From Simkaniaceae bacterium (lineage in GTDB: Bacteria > Chlamydiota > Chlamydiia > Chlamydiales > Simkaniaceae): a stretch of 32,213 bases of DNA. The notes under the pieces are model-generated. The model was not told the DNA's origin. It worked only from the letters and a program-made list of their open reading frames with translations, and did not search any database. Below are positions 7,279 to 14,716 of the stretch, one piece after another. The stretch covers positions 1-32,213 of the forward strand of contig JASJDV010000012.1 in NCBI GenBank assembly GCA_030064985.1, read 5' to 3'. Within the stretch, counting starts at the first letter, position 1, and the number at the start of each line of letters is the position of its first letter. Position numbers and translations under genes: made by a program.

Positions 7279-8187
7279 TTATTTAATTTTAATTATTAAT
7301 ATAATGTCTTTATTTTTGTTAAATGCAGATTTTGTCCAATTAGCTGAACCTATAATGTGGGTCTTTTGGTCGATAGTGGCCCACTTGTGGTGATAGAGTT
7401 GAAGCCCTTGACTGGTTTGAACGGGAATCCCTTGAGATTCAAAAAGGTTTTTTATTTTTTTACTAGCGCCTTTCGCAGTACCCCCATCTAGCTTTACATG
7501 TACTTTTATCCCTTTTTTATGGAGCTGGATCAATTTTTCAGCGATTTGGGGATGGGTAAACGTGAATAAGGAGAGGCAAATCTCTTTTTTAGCCTGATCA
7601 AGTGATTCTAAAAGAGCCTCAAGTCCTTGTTTGCCGGGAAGACAGTAGGCATGTAATGTGGCCCAATCGGTCTCTAAATGGAATGCTTGAGGACGCTCCA
7701 TAGAAAGGATCTTTGCTAGAGGAGGAGCGTAGAGTCCAACCATGAGATTATCATGCATTTTTAAGGAAGAAGGAGTAAGGTTTGTTGATCCTATAAAGAG
7801 GAGCTTTTCATCGATGATCCATAGTTTTTCATGAATCAGCCCTTTTCCTTCGGTGGGATGGAAGTGAAAATTTTCTTTTTCAAGAACATGGAGAGGGGGA
7901 CTTACTTTTTTATCATAATGTATATGAATGGAAATTCCCCTTTCCGCCTGTTTTTTTAAAAGAGAAAGAAGAGAAAGGTCTGTGAAGGCATATGTGTGTA
8001 AGATAACCGATTCTTGAGCAGTAAAAAGGACTTTTTTTAGGAGTTGATTTAAATCGATCCGTTTTTCTGAGTCGTAGAAAATCAACGGTTTGTTTTTTGA
8101 GGGAGTACGAATATGGAGGGAGTAGAAAAGAAAAAGCCCAGCTAAAACTGGGCTTAAGATTAAATTAAATCTTTTGACCTTCGGCAC
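7279..8187 (-). CDS. Phospholipase-D-like protein with two HKD motifs
   Basis: A 302-residue PLD-superfamily protein with an N-terminal signal anchor (NLILSPVLAGLFLFYSL, ~8-24), so probably exported or membrane-anchored. HKD motif 1 is HEKLWIIDEKLLFIGSTNLT (~119-138); motif 2 is HHKWATIDQKTHIIGSANWT (~265-284). Both retain His, Lys and Asp with the following GS(T/A)N. Members act as phosphodiesterases on phospholipids or as nucleases. The only canonical start I see is GTG at 8187, inside the end of rpmB, giving a 23-bp overlap. The rpmB terminator hairpin lies within codons ~11-18. The order rpmB then PLD recalls C. trachomatis CT086-CT084. Family assignment is strong; substrate is unknown. 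Confidence 0.88.
   Translation of the reverse strand: MPKVKRFNLILSPVLAGLFLFYSLHIRTPSKNKPLIFYDSEKRIDLNQLLKKVLFTAQESVILHTYAFTDLSLLSLLKKQAERGISIHIHYDKKVSPPLHVLEKENFHFHPTEGKGLIHEKLWIIDEKLLFIGSTNLTPSSLKMHDNLMVGLYAPPLAKILSMERPQAFHLETDWATLHAYCLPGKQGLEALLESLDQAKKEICLSLFTFTHPQIAEKLIQLHKKGIKVHVKLDGGTAKGASKKIKNLFESQGIPVQTSQGLQLYHHKWATIDQKTHIIGSANWTKSAFNKNKDIILIIKIK
8128..8155 (-). terminator. Intrinsic terminator of rpmB
   Basis: On the minus strand AAGCCCAG (complement of 8148-8155) pairs perfectly with CTGGGCTT (complement of 8134-8141) around a six-base TTTTAG loop, followed at once by TTTTT and more T-rich sequence. It starts ten bases after the rpmB stop. It also lies inside the PLD reading frame, encoding part of its signal anchor. 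Confidence 0.8.
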
Positions 8188-8443
8188 GAAGCTTTCGAAC
8201 TATAGCTGCTAAGCCAAGTCGATCAATTGTACGCATCGCACTTGTTGAGAGCTTCAGGGTAATAAAGCGGTTTTCTTCAGAAAACCAAAAACGTTTTTTT
8301 ACAAGATTAGGGAGGAAACGGCGCTTGACTGTTCCAGTAACATTCAAACCAATTCCTTTTTTCTTTTTTGCAATTCCGCGAATCGAATAACTTTTTCCTT
8401 TGCCAGGTTTTTTGCCTGTGACTTGACACTGTTTTGACATCAT
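8165..8443 (-). CDS. rpmB: 50S ribosomal protein bL28
   Basis: Structural protein of the large ribosomal subunit. The start reads SKQCQVTGKKPGKGKSYSIR, the family N-terminus with the CxxTGKxP pattern. It is followed by the basic KRRFLPNLVKKRFWF and the C-terminal LKLSTSAMRTIDRLGL, all typical of L28. Two consecutive ATGs occur (8443 and 8440); the second gives the usual MSKQ start at 91 residues. An AAGG ribosome-binding site precedes them. Its own promoter and terminator are visible, so it seems to be transcribed as a single gene, with the PLD gene immediately downstream. Confidence 0.96.
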   Translation of the reverse strand: MMSKQCQVTGKKPGKGKSYSIRGIAKKKKGIGLNVTGTVKRRFLPNLVKKRFWFSEENRFITLKLSTSAMRTIDRLGLAAIVRKLRAEGQKI

Positions 8444-8470
8444 TAAGCCTTTAAAATCATTTTTGGAAGC

Positions 8471-8499
8471 ACTATATCAGCTCTAAGATTTTCTCTCAA
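8471..8499 (-). promoter_or_regulatory. Promoter of rpmB
   Basis: On the minus strand TTGAGA (complement of 8494-8499) is separated by exactly 17 bp from TATAGT (complement of 8471-8476), each one or two mismatches from the consensus hexamers. The start of transcription would fall about 20 bases before the rpmB ATG. Confidence 0.65.
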
Positions 8500-8709
8500 G
8501 CGTTGATTTATTCTAAGTGAGTGTTTAAAAAGAAAATGTAAAAAGAGATAGTTTTGGAAGAATTATTTACAGACAAATTGCTATGCCTTACGAGGCGCAA
8601 AGATTGACTATTTTATCGATCAAATGTTTAACTGTCCAACATACGCTAAAAAGTGCCTGATCGCGGCCCTGAATGGTTTGAATAAAGTGAAATACAAGAG
8701 GTAGTTGAA

Positions 8710-9177
8710 ATGCCAATCTATGACATTTTTGAACATGTGGAGCAGCAAAAGGAGCGTGGGAATACTAAACCAGAACTTTCCACGCACATCTCTGATATGA
8801 CATTGGGAGGAAAAAATGGGGCGCTGGAAGAAAAGGGACAGCTCTTTGCTACAATCGCAGCACGCCTTTTCTTTTTTATGCTTCTGCTTACCGCTATTGT
8901 TTGGGGCTTTTATACTATCGCCCTTTTTTTCTTTTGTTTACCCTTCAATCTTCTGACTGGTTTCAAAATCCATAAGTTGAAAAAGTTTTCTCTTCGACGT
9001 TATCTTAACATCAAGAGAGCCGGCATTTCAGCAATTGCATTAATTGTAGCACTCTTTAGCCCTGCTCTAGGGACGATGATTGCCTGCAGTTACTTTCTTA
9101 TGTATGACAAAAAGGGGATCGAAGAGGTTGTCCCTTCTGTTTTACAAGATCAATTCCAAGAGTTTTTTCATCCTTAA
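8710..9177 (+). CDS. Small two-lobed membrane protein of unknown function
   Basis: A 155-residue protein I do not recognise. The first ~45 residues are hydrophilic. Two long hydrophobic stretches follow, about 46-80 (LFATIAARLFFFMLLLTAIV... and the following segment) and 104-128 (AGISAIALIVALFSPALGTM), separated by a basic loop (KIHKLKKFSLRRYLNIKR). The C-terminal tail is hydrophilic. The ATG at 8710 is preceded by AGAGG, a good ribosome-binding site. The bilobed hydrophobic profile is the sort used to nominate chlamydial inclusion-membrane (Inc) proteins, but that is only a possibility; other small chlamydial membrane proteins look alike. It stands alone, with rpmB divergent upstream and tRNA-Pro downstream. 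Confidence 0.7.
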   Translation: MPIYDIFEHVEQQKERGNTKPELSTHISDMTLGGKNGALEEKGQLFATIAARLFFFMLLLTAIVWGFYTIALFFFCLPFNLLTGFKIHKLKKFSLRRYLNIKRAGISAIALIVALFSPALGTMIACSYFLMYDKKGIEEVVPSVLQDQFQEFFHP

Positions 9178-9251
9178 ACATAAGTTTTTTTTGCGGAGTA
9201 ACCATCAAGATCATTCATGGTTTTCATGAAATCGATCGGTGAAATATCCTC

Positions 9252-9280
9252 TTGCTAGAAATGGGAAAATTCTATAGGAT
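9252..9280 (+). promoter_or_regulatory. Candidate promoter of tRNA-Pro
   Basis: TTGCTA at 9252-9257 and TAGGAT at 9275-9280 are separated by 17 bp. Initiation would be a few bases before the tRNA 5' end at 9294. Confidence 0.4.
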
Positions 9281-9282
9281 AG

Positions 9283-10077
9283 TCAATTTTTTTCGGGGTA
9301 TAGCGCAGCTTGGCTAGCGCGTCTGCTTTGGGAGCAGAAGGTCGGGGGTTCGAATCCCTCTACCCCGAATCTCCTTATTCTCCCGCCTGCTGCCTCAAAA
9401 CCTTGTATCATGCGAAGTCCCCAAGCTGAAACAAGCGTAGAAAAAATAACGATCTCATCTAAATCATCCCATTCTTCCGTGAGATAGGGTTCCGCAATGA
9501 GTCGGTATGGAATTTTTTTTTGATCAAGAAAATAAAGACATTGATCGACCGCATCAAATTGAAGACCTTTTTCGCGAAGAGGAAGCACGACCCCTATTTT
9601 AGCGTCGTAGCGTCGAGGAATTAACCGTTCGCCCCACTGAATAGCTCCAATAGAGCCTGACGGAAAGCCTAAATGAATATGAGGAAAAATCTCTTTAGAA
9701 AATTTTAAGGGATCTCCTGGGCAGTTGAAAAGAGCAAAGGGAGGAACTTCATCAGGAAGCTGTGCTGCAATATGATGAAGATAGTCTGCAAAGTCTTCTA
9801 GTGCAAACGGAGGAATTTCTCCTTTGTAGAGGATGACTCCTAACGTGCTTTCCTGATGCTTGTCCCAAATTCTTTCAATAAAACTTCGAACCGCTAGTTG
9901 ATAAGAAGCTAAATGGGCGGGATTGAGCGTTTGGATAGCAAAGTCTAATTCCCAAATAATGTGAGGGTCCTCATTTTTTATGTCCCATGTTAGATCAGAC
10001 CTTAAGGAAGTATCTAATGGAATCGAATGGAGCGTTTTATAAAGAGGATTAAACCCTCGGTGGTCAACGATTGGCAT
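9283..10077 (-). CDS. Conserved-looking protein of unknown function
   Basis: About 264 residues if started at the ATG at 10077; ATGs at 10104, 10140 and 10185 are also in frame and would overlap trmB further. I do not recognise a family. It is a soluble protein with mixed alpha/beta pattern (TLGVILYKGEIPPFALEDF, AKIGVVLPLREKG, EWDDLDEIVIFSTLVSAWGL) and no signal or membrane segment. It directly follows trmB and is surely co-transcribed with it. The last ~28 codons (from VEGFEPPTFCSQSRRA) are antisense to tRNA-Pro, so the genuine protein probably ended near 9370 and lost its stop, or really carries this tail. The antisense-tRNA peptide itself should not be used for homology calls. Confidence 0.7.
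   Translation of the reverse strand: MPIVDHRGFNPLYKTLHSIPLDTSLRSDLTWDIKNEDPHIIWELDFAIQTLNPAHLASYQLAVRSFIERIWDKHQESTLGVILYKGEIPPFALEDFADYLHHIAAQLPDEVPPFALFNCPGDPLKFSKEIFPHIHLGFPSGSIGAIQWGERLIPRRYDAKIGVVLPLREKGLQFDAVDQCLYFLDQKKIPYRLIAEPYLTEEWDDLDEIVIFSTLVSAWGLRMIQGFEAAGGRIRRFGVEGFEPPTFCSQSRRASQAALYPEKN
9294..9368 (+). tRNA. tRNA-Pro (anticodon UGG)
   Basis: A complete cloverleaf. Acceptor CGGGGTA (9294-9300) pairs with TACCCCG (9361-9367), with discriminator A at 9368. The D arm has GCGC/GCGC. The anticodon arm TCTGC-TTTGGGA-GCAGA gives anticodon TGG. The T arm GGGGG-TTCGAAT-CCCTC has one G-U pair. CCA is not encoded. The minus-strand protein frame ending at 9283 runs antisense through the entire tRNA. 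Confidence 0.97.
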
Positions 10078-10708
10078 AACATAGATGTTGGATGGGAAGT
10101 CCATGAGAACGCCAAAGGCGTTCAAAGAATGAGGAGCCATAATTTTCGTGGGAAGCTTCGACTTCAGGCCACTCCCCCATTTCATACTCTATTTGCTTTT
10201 TATAGGGAACATTATCCGTTACCAAGGTGACCCACCCATTTTTCTTGACTGTTCGCCGAAGCTCTTCTACAAAAGGTCGTTGAATCATCCGGTGTTTAGC
10301 ATGACGCTTTTTAGGCCACGGATCGGGAAAATTGATATACACTTTATCCAAACAGGCATCGGAAAGATACTCTCGAGAAAAGGTCAGTCCCTCTCCTGAA
10401 ATAATCAATAGGTTTTCGACGCCATAATTTACCGTTTTAGAGTAGATTTTTCGCACTCTTTCAAACCACATTTCAACAGCAATCCAATGGATCTCAGGAT
10501 TTTTCCTGGCTCGATTGAGAATCCATTCTCCATTTCCACTACAGTATTCTAAGTGAATGGGACGATCGTTCCCAAAATACTCTTGGAGATTGGGAAATCG
10601 CTCTTTTTTATGTTGTTGATAATATTCAGGAACATAAAAAATTTTATCCTTCAATAGAGGCTGACGGTCTTCCCACTTGTAAGGATAGGGTAAATCTTTT
10701 GGTTTCAC
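10064..10708 (-). CDS. trmB: tRNA (guanine-N7-)-methyltransferase TrmB
   Basis: Uses S-adenosylmethionine to methylate G46 in the variable loop of tRNAs. The 214-residue size fits the family. The SAM-binding motif is EYCSGNGEWILNRARKNP (~53-70), with Cys-Ser-Gly-Asn-Gly in place of the common GCGxG. The signature INFPDPWPKKRHAKHRM (~125-141) with the catalytic/tRNA-binding Asp and His-Lys-Arg region is intact. The C-terminus (GSSFFERLWRS) is also typical. The stop at 10064 lies inside the reading frame of the next gene, an overlap of 14 bp or more. The unusual first motif may be a lineage trait. Confidence 0.95.
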   Translation of the reverse strand: MKPKDLPYPYKWEDRQPLLKDKIFYVPEYYQQHKKERFPNLQEYFGNDRPIHLEYCSGNGEWILNRARKNPEIHWIAVEMWFERVRKIYSKTVNYGVENLLIISGEGLTFSREYLSDACLDKVYINFPDPWPKKRHAKHRMIQRPFVEELRRTVKKNGWVTLVTDNVPYKKQIEYEMGEWPEVEASHENYGSSFFERLWRSHGLPIQHLCYANR

Positions 10709-10886
10709 AGAGGACTATCTTATCCCATCTATTAATAATCTACTAGATTAAGGTTCATGGTAGAAATCAATCAATAACTCGCTTAGGTTTCGTGATCGAA
10801 AAACCAATACAACGCTTTTTAAAAAGCTTTCCCTTCTATCTGAATATAAGAATTTTACAGTCTAATTCTTTTTTGTTTTGAAAGTT

Positions 10887-10968
10887 TGCCCAGGAGAGGA
10901 CTCGAACCTCCACACCTTGCAGCACCAGATCCTAAATCTGGCGTGTCTACCAATTCCACCACCTGGGC
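10887..10968 (-). tRNA. tRNA-Leu (anticodon UAG)
   Basis: On the minus strand the acceptor GCCCAGG pairs with CCTGGGC and is followed by discriminator A. The D loop has GGAATTGGTAGAC. The anticodon arm CCAGA-TTTAGGA-TCTGG gives TAG. A long variable arm (class II tRNA) and T arm GGAGG-TTCGAGT-CCTCT follow. CCA is not encoded. Confidence 0.97.
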
Positions 10969-10987
10969 ATGTGACGATAAGGAATCA

Positions 10988-11017
10988 AATTTACTCGTTA
11001 AGAGCAGTTTTCGTCAA
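10988..11017 (-). promoter_or_regulatory. Candidate promoter of tRNA-Leu
   Basis: On the minus strand TTGACG (complement of 11012-11017) and TAAATT (complement of 10988-10993) are 18 bp apart, about 20 bases before the tRNA 5' end. Confidence 0.55.
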
Positions 11018-11047
11018 CCATGTGACTGAAAAATGTAGGAAAAAGGA

Positions 11048-11173
11048 TGAACTATAAGGGCTCTCTTACATCAAATTATGCAAGGGAAAAAGCTAGTTTC
11101 TATCAAAAATCGCTCGCCGAAATCCCTCCAATTGTAAAGCAACTTAGCTATCTTCTAAAAGGATTGGCTTAAA
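11048..11173 (+). CDS. Possible 41-codon small ORF
   Basis: ATG to TAA frame coding for a mostly alpha-helical, lysine-containing peptide (MNYKGSLTSNY... to ...LSYLLKGLA). AAAAGG lies just upstream of the ATG as a possible ribosome-binding site. No family is recognised. It occupies the otherwise empty stretch between tRNA-Leu and the MFS gene (10969-11228). Its last codons fall in a segment (GGATTGGCTTAAAAAACA) that resembles one at 14880-14899, so it may instead be part of a degenerate repeat. Confidence 0.25.
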
Positions 11174-11228
11174 AAACACACCCAACCGATAGGATTTAAA
11201 AAGAACCTATTTCAGACCCTTTTAATTT

Positions 11229-12521
11229 TTAGACGGCTTTTTCAAGAACAATCTTAGTGCAGTCTTTAATCTTAAAAAGGGTTAAAAGTGAGATTGCAAA
11301 CCCGATCGGGAAAATTAAAAAGGCTAGATGAAAGTCTGAAGCAGAGTAAAATGGAGCTCCATCGACCATTGTGCCATTCCAGTTCCAATCTAAAAGTTTT
11401 CCTGAAAGGGGTTGAATCAGTGCAGGAAGTCCCATAATGATTACGGCAGCAATACCCATAGAGATTCCGGTTAGCTCTCTAGGGTTGTTTTCGGTGATGG
11501 CTGGATAACCAAGTGTTTGAGAACTTGTTAAGAAGCCGAGAGCAAAAAATAAGACAGCAAAAAGTTGGACTCCAGGATTCGGAAGATAGAGAATTGCACC
11601 AAAAAGAATGATCGATGAGATCCCCCCGAAAACCATCAAAGGTAACCGTCTTCCTACTTTGTCCGACATCCAGCCAAAGAGAGGAGAGCCCACAATCGTT
11701 CCCATACAAATCATGCTGGCAATGAAAGAAGCAGTATTCAGTTCGATCCTATGAACTTGTGTTAAGAAAAGATTTCCCCAAACCGCACTGATGATCATGA
11801 GAGGAAGGTTCATGAAGCAGATATAAAGCCCACAGCAAATATTGTGAAAGTTTAAAATCGAGCGCTTCACTCCTTGGAAAAAAGAGAGCGATTCGGTCTT
11901 TACTCTTTGCATTTTTTCTGGGGCATCTTTGACAAAAGTGAAGATAACAGCAAAAAGTCCCACTCCAATGAATGCATCGATGAGAAGGGCTAGTCTCCAA
12001 CTAAAACGTTCGGCAAGGATAGAAAAAGGACGTTGAGCAATGATGCCTCCGAGCATTCCAATCGTAATCATTAAGCCAATCAAGAAAGCCTGGCGCTCTT
12101 TTGGAAACCAGCGAGAGATCAGCATAATACAACTGAGAAAACAAAAGGCATTTCCAATCCCTGAAAAGAAGTGACAAAGAGAAGCAAATCCTAAGGAGGT
12201 GGATTGAGAAAGACCTGCGGTGCCTATTAAACAAAAAAGGAGGGCAACTAGGATAACACGCCTTACAGAAAACCGATCGAGAATCATCCCTGCAGGAAGT
12301 AGAAAGATCACATCTGCCCAGAGATAGGTCGAGCAAAGCGTTGCAAACTCCGTTGCATTCAGCGATAGATCTTTAATAAGCATCGGTGACAAAGCATTCA
12401 TAACATGGAGTTGAAGGAGTTCATAGGCAAAGAAAAGAGAGGCTGAGAAACAAACAATCCAGGGTAGGATCCGTGTTTTAAAGATTGTTTTTTCGCTTCG
12501 TGGATGGTTAATGGCTGACAT
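11229..12521 (-). CDS. Major facilitator superfamily transporter
   Basis: A 430-residue, 12-helix MFS permease of the inner membrane. The loop 2-3 signature appears as GMILDRFSVRRVIL (~77-90) and its second-half counterpart as GWMSDKVGRRLPLMVFGG (~282-299). The region IGMLGGIIAQRPFSILAERFSWR (~154-176) is typical of hexuronate/organic-anion type MFS proteins found in chlamydiae, Coxiella and Legionella, but the substrate is unknown. The ATG at 12521 lies 13 bp inside the end of tdk and is served by a strong GGAGG ribosome-binding site within that gene. The two genes therefore form an overlapping operon, with possible coupling. Confidence 0.92.
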   Translation of the reverse strand: MSAINHPRSEKTIFKTRILPWIVCFSASLFFAYELLQLHVMNALSPMLIKDLSLNATEFATLCSTYLWADVIFLLPAGMILDRFSVRRVILVALLFCLIGTAGLSQSTSLGFASLCHFFSGIGNAFCFLSCIMLISRWFPKERQAFLIGLMITIGMLGGIIAQRPFSILAERFSWRLALLIDAFIGVGLFAVIFTFVKDAPEKMQRVKTESLSFFQGVKRSILNFHNICCGLYICFMNLPLMIISAVWGNLFLTQVHRIELNTASFIASMICMGTIVGSPLFGWMSDKVGRRLPLMVFGGISSIILFGAILYLPNPGVQLFAVLFFALGFLTSSQTLGYPAITENNPRELTGISMGIAAVIIMGLPALIQPLSGKLLDWNWNGTMVDGAPFYSASDFHLAFLIFPIGFAISLLTLFKIKDCTKIVLEKAV

Positions 12522-13131
12522 GACTTCCTCCGGTTAATGCATATTTTTGGATAGATTCTACTCCGCCCATGTGATGTTCCATACAGACGGAATAATAACT
12601 TTCATTGCCTCCGATTTGAACTTGAGAACCTGTTTTAACAGGATTTCCTTGCTTGTCGATTCTCATATTCATTGTTGCTTTTTTTCCGCAGTGGCAAATT
12701 GTTTTAATCTCTACGAGTTCTTCAGCCCATGCAAGAAGATACTTGCTCCCTTCGAATGGCTCTCCTAAAAAGTCAGAGCGCAGACCATAACAAAGGGCTG
12801 CAATATTCAATCGTTTTGTGATCGTGATAATTTGTGCAACTTGAGCTTTTGTTAAGAAATGGGCTTCATCGATCAAAATGCAACGGAGATTACCCGTTAT
12901 TTCAGTTTCTTTTTCGACACAATCAAAAAGATTAAAATTTTTATCAAACAAATTGGCTTCTTTCTTGAGACCGATACGTGAATAAATCGCAGGGTCTCCA
13001 AAACGATCGTCAAAATTGGGAGCGAAAAGGAGTGTTTCCATTCCACGCTCTTTGTAGTTGTAACTTGACTGGAGAAGGGTTGTGCTTTTTCCAGCATTCA
13101 TTGCCGAATAATAAAAATAAGTCTTTGCCAT
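12508..13131 (-). CDS. tdk: Thymidine kinase (TK1 type)
   Basis: Phosphorylates thymidine (deoxyuridine) with ATP for nucleotide salvage. The P-loop is YYSAMNAGKSTTLL (~6-19), with the TK1 lid region CYGLRSDFLGEPFEGSKYLL (~120-139) and the Walker-B-like DEAHFL (~87-92). The Cys-x-Cys pair CHCGKKA and a later CMEHH provide zinc ligands. About 207 residues. I chose ATG 13131 because AAGG sits 8 bp upstream and the protein begins MAKTYFYYSAMNAGKS as in the family; an ATG at 13167 would add 12 unconserved residues. The stop overlaps the MFS start. Thymidine kinase is missing from several Chlamydia species as I recall, so its presence is a useful lineage marker. Confidence 0.94.
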   Translation of the reverse strand: MAKTYFYYSAMNAGKSTTLLQSSYNYKERGMETLLFAPNFDDRFGDPAIYSRIGLKKEANLFDKNFNLFDCVEKETEITGNLRCILIDEAHFLTKAQVAQIITITKRLNIAALCYGLRSDFLGEPFEGSKYLLAWAEELVEIKTICHCGKKATMNMRIDKQGNPVKTGSQVQIGGNESYYSVCMEHHMGGVESIQKYALTGGSHVSH

Positions 13132-13338
13132 CACTGATACCTTAAAGTTTTCTTTAAAATTACCCAAAACTGGGAAAAAATGCCACTTTTAAATTTCAGT
13201 TTGCAAGATTTTTTTTATAAAATGGCTCACGCCTCTTCGACTATAGATTTCGCCGTTCAAGAAAGTGTATCTTTGCCCTCTCCTAGCTGTAAGGCTGCTT
13301 CAATGGATTTAAATTTTGAAACAGGTTCGATCTGTGAC

Positions 13339-14604
13339 TTACTGAAACACTCCCAGAGCATCTAACATTACAATGACAATGATCAATGGAGCGATATATT
13401 TCATACTAATTTCAAAATACCATCTAACATAGGGGTGGGTTTTAAAAAGCTTTTCAGCCCCTTCTTTAAGATGTGGAAAGGCTTTTTTGAAAGTCCAACG
13501 CCATCCCACAAGAATGACAGCAGCTAACCCTCCTAAAGGAATCAGGATATTGAGACATAAGAATAGAAGAAGATGGAAAAAGTTTTTTCCAAAAAAGGTA
13601 AAGTCTTTCCAGGGCCCGAAGGATAGAACGCATGGGAGAGCTACGATAAATACGGCAATTCCTGTTGTGAAAACAGCGCGAGGTCTTTTCCATTTCCATG
13701 TATCCATGAAATAGGCAATCAATGGTTCCATTGCTGATATTTGAGAAGTCAACGCTGCTAAAACAAGGAGGAGAAAGAAAAGGAGGCAAAGGAAATATCC
13801 ACCCGAAATTTGGGAGAAAATAATAGGGAGCGTTTGAAACATTAAACTTTCTCCAGAAGAAGGAAGAAGACCTGCAGAGAAAACTACGGTAAAAATTGCT
13901 ATTCCTGCTAAGAGAGAAACACAAATGCCAAAAAGGGTAATAGGTACACATGTTCCAGGAACATTTTCTTTTTTTCCTAAGTAGCTTCCATAAGTCACCA
14001 TTGTCCCCTGTCCTAAGCTTAGTGAAAAAAAGGCTTGCCCCAGAGCAAGAAGGAGGGCTGTTGGTGTCATTTGTGACCAATCCGGTTTAAAAATAAATGC
14101 AAGCCCCTTTTCCCCTCCTGGCATTAAAAGTCCCTTGATCGCAAGAAAAAAGAGAACAAAAAGAAGGAGCGGCATCATGACCTTATTCCCTGCTTCAATT
14201 CCATTTTGCACCCCAGTATATAGAACAAGAAGTGCTATCAATAAAAAGGTAGCAAGTGAACCGATTCCCCAAAGTGGCGCTGCGCTAAAAGCACTAAAAT
14301 GAGAAATGGCTGCCTGCGTTGAATCAAAGTGGGTTAATCCCCCAAAAACTGCCTGCAAAAAATAGCCGAGTGTCCAACCAGCAATGACTGAATAAAATGC
14401 GCTTACAAGAAAACCCGTTAGAATCGTCATTTTCCCAGCTCTTTGCCACCCCTTATGATGCCCTATCTTCTTAAATGAGCCGGAAGGGTTTAACTGCGCT
14501 TTGCGTCCGATTAAAATCTCAGAAATTAAAACAGGAAAACCTACGAGAAGAAGGCAAATTAAATAAAGAAGGACAAAGGTTGCTCCACCATTTTCTCCAA
14601 CCAC
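13339..14604 (-). CDS. Sodium-dependent (NSS/SNF-family) amino-acid symporter, start codon lost
   Basis: Inner-membrane LeuT-fold transporter that couples Na+ to uptake of an amino acid or amine. Homology continues upstream of the first canonical start (GTG at 14604): the frame reads ANREQWKSRFGFIWAAVGSA then IGLGSIWRFPYVVGENGG, i.e. the family N-terminus and the unwound helix 1 that binds substrate and Na+. That extension begins at GCT 14703, preceded by TTC (14704-14706), where an ATG is expected. A good GGAGG site (14712-14716) stands five bases before this TTC. The rest (421 codons, to QF stop) is intact with 11-12 helices. Either the start mutated, a rare start is used, or the sequence has an error. 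Without helix 1 the protein should not work. Confidence 0.85.
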   Translation of the reverse strand: MVGENGGATFVLLYLICLLLVGFPVLISEILIGRKAQLNPSGSFKKIGHHKGWQRAGKMTILTGFLVSAFYSVIAGWTLGYFLQAVFGGLTHFDSTQAAISHFSAFSAAPLWGIGSLATFLLIALLVLYTGVQNGIEAGNKVMMPLLLFVLFFLAIKGLLMPGGEKGLAFIFKPDWSQMTPTALLLALGQAFFSLSLGQGTMVTYGSYLGKKENVPGTCVPITLFGICVSLLAGIAIFTVVFSAGLLPSSGESLMFQTLPIIFSQISGGYFLCLLFFLLLVLAALTSQISAMEPLIAYFMDTWKWKRPRAVFTTGIAVFIVALPCVLSFGPWKDFTFFGKNFFHLLLFLCLNILIPLGGLAAVILVGWRWTFKKAFPHLKEGAEKLFKTHPYVRWYFEISMKYIAPLIIVIVMLDALGVFQ

Positions 14605-14711
14605 ATAAGGGAAGCGCCAGATACTTCCGAGCCCTATGGCTGAGCCAACAGCAGCCCAGATGAAACCAAAGCGGGATTTCCACTGTTCACGATTTGCCTT
14701 AGCGAAAACGA

Positions 14712-14716
14712 CCTCC
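14712..14716 (-). promoter_or_regulatory. Orphan Shine-Dalgarno of the Na+ symporter
   Basis: GGAGG on the minus strand, spaced five bases from the TTC codon that stands where the expected start codon of the symporter should be. An in-frame TAG lies at 14716-14718, so no upstream start is possible. Confidence 0.55.

Noticed and set aside
9283-9368. The peptide VEGFEPPTFCSQSRRASQAA as a protein domain
   Set aside because: It is the reverse complement of tRNA-Pro, a well-known source of spurious protein similarity.
12001-12336. A 111-codon frame within the MFS gene
   Set aside because: Shadow of the transporter reading frame with no domain features.
13466-14080. A 204-codon minus-strand frame inside the symporter
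   Set aside because: It lies in another frame of a clear membrane transporter and has a Ser/Cys/Phe-rich composition typical of a shadow frame.
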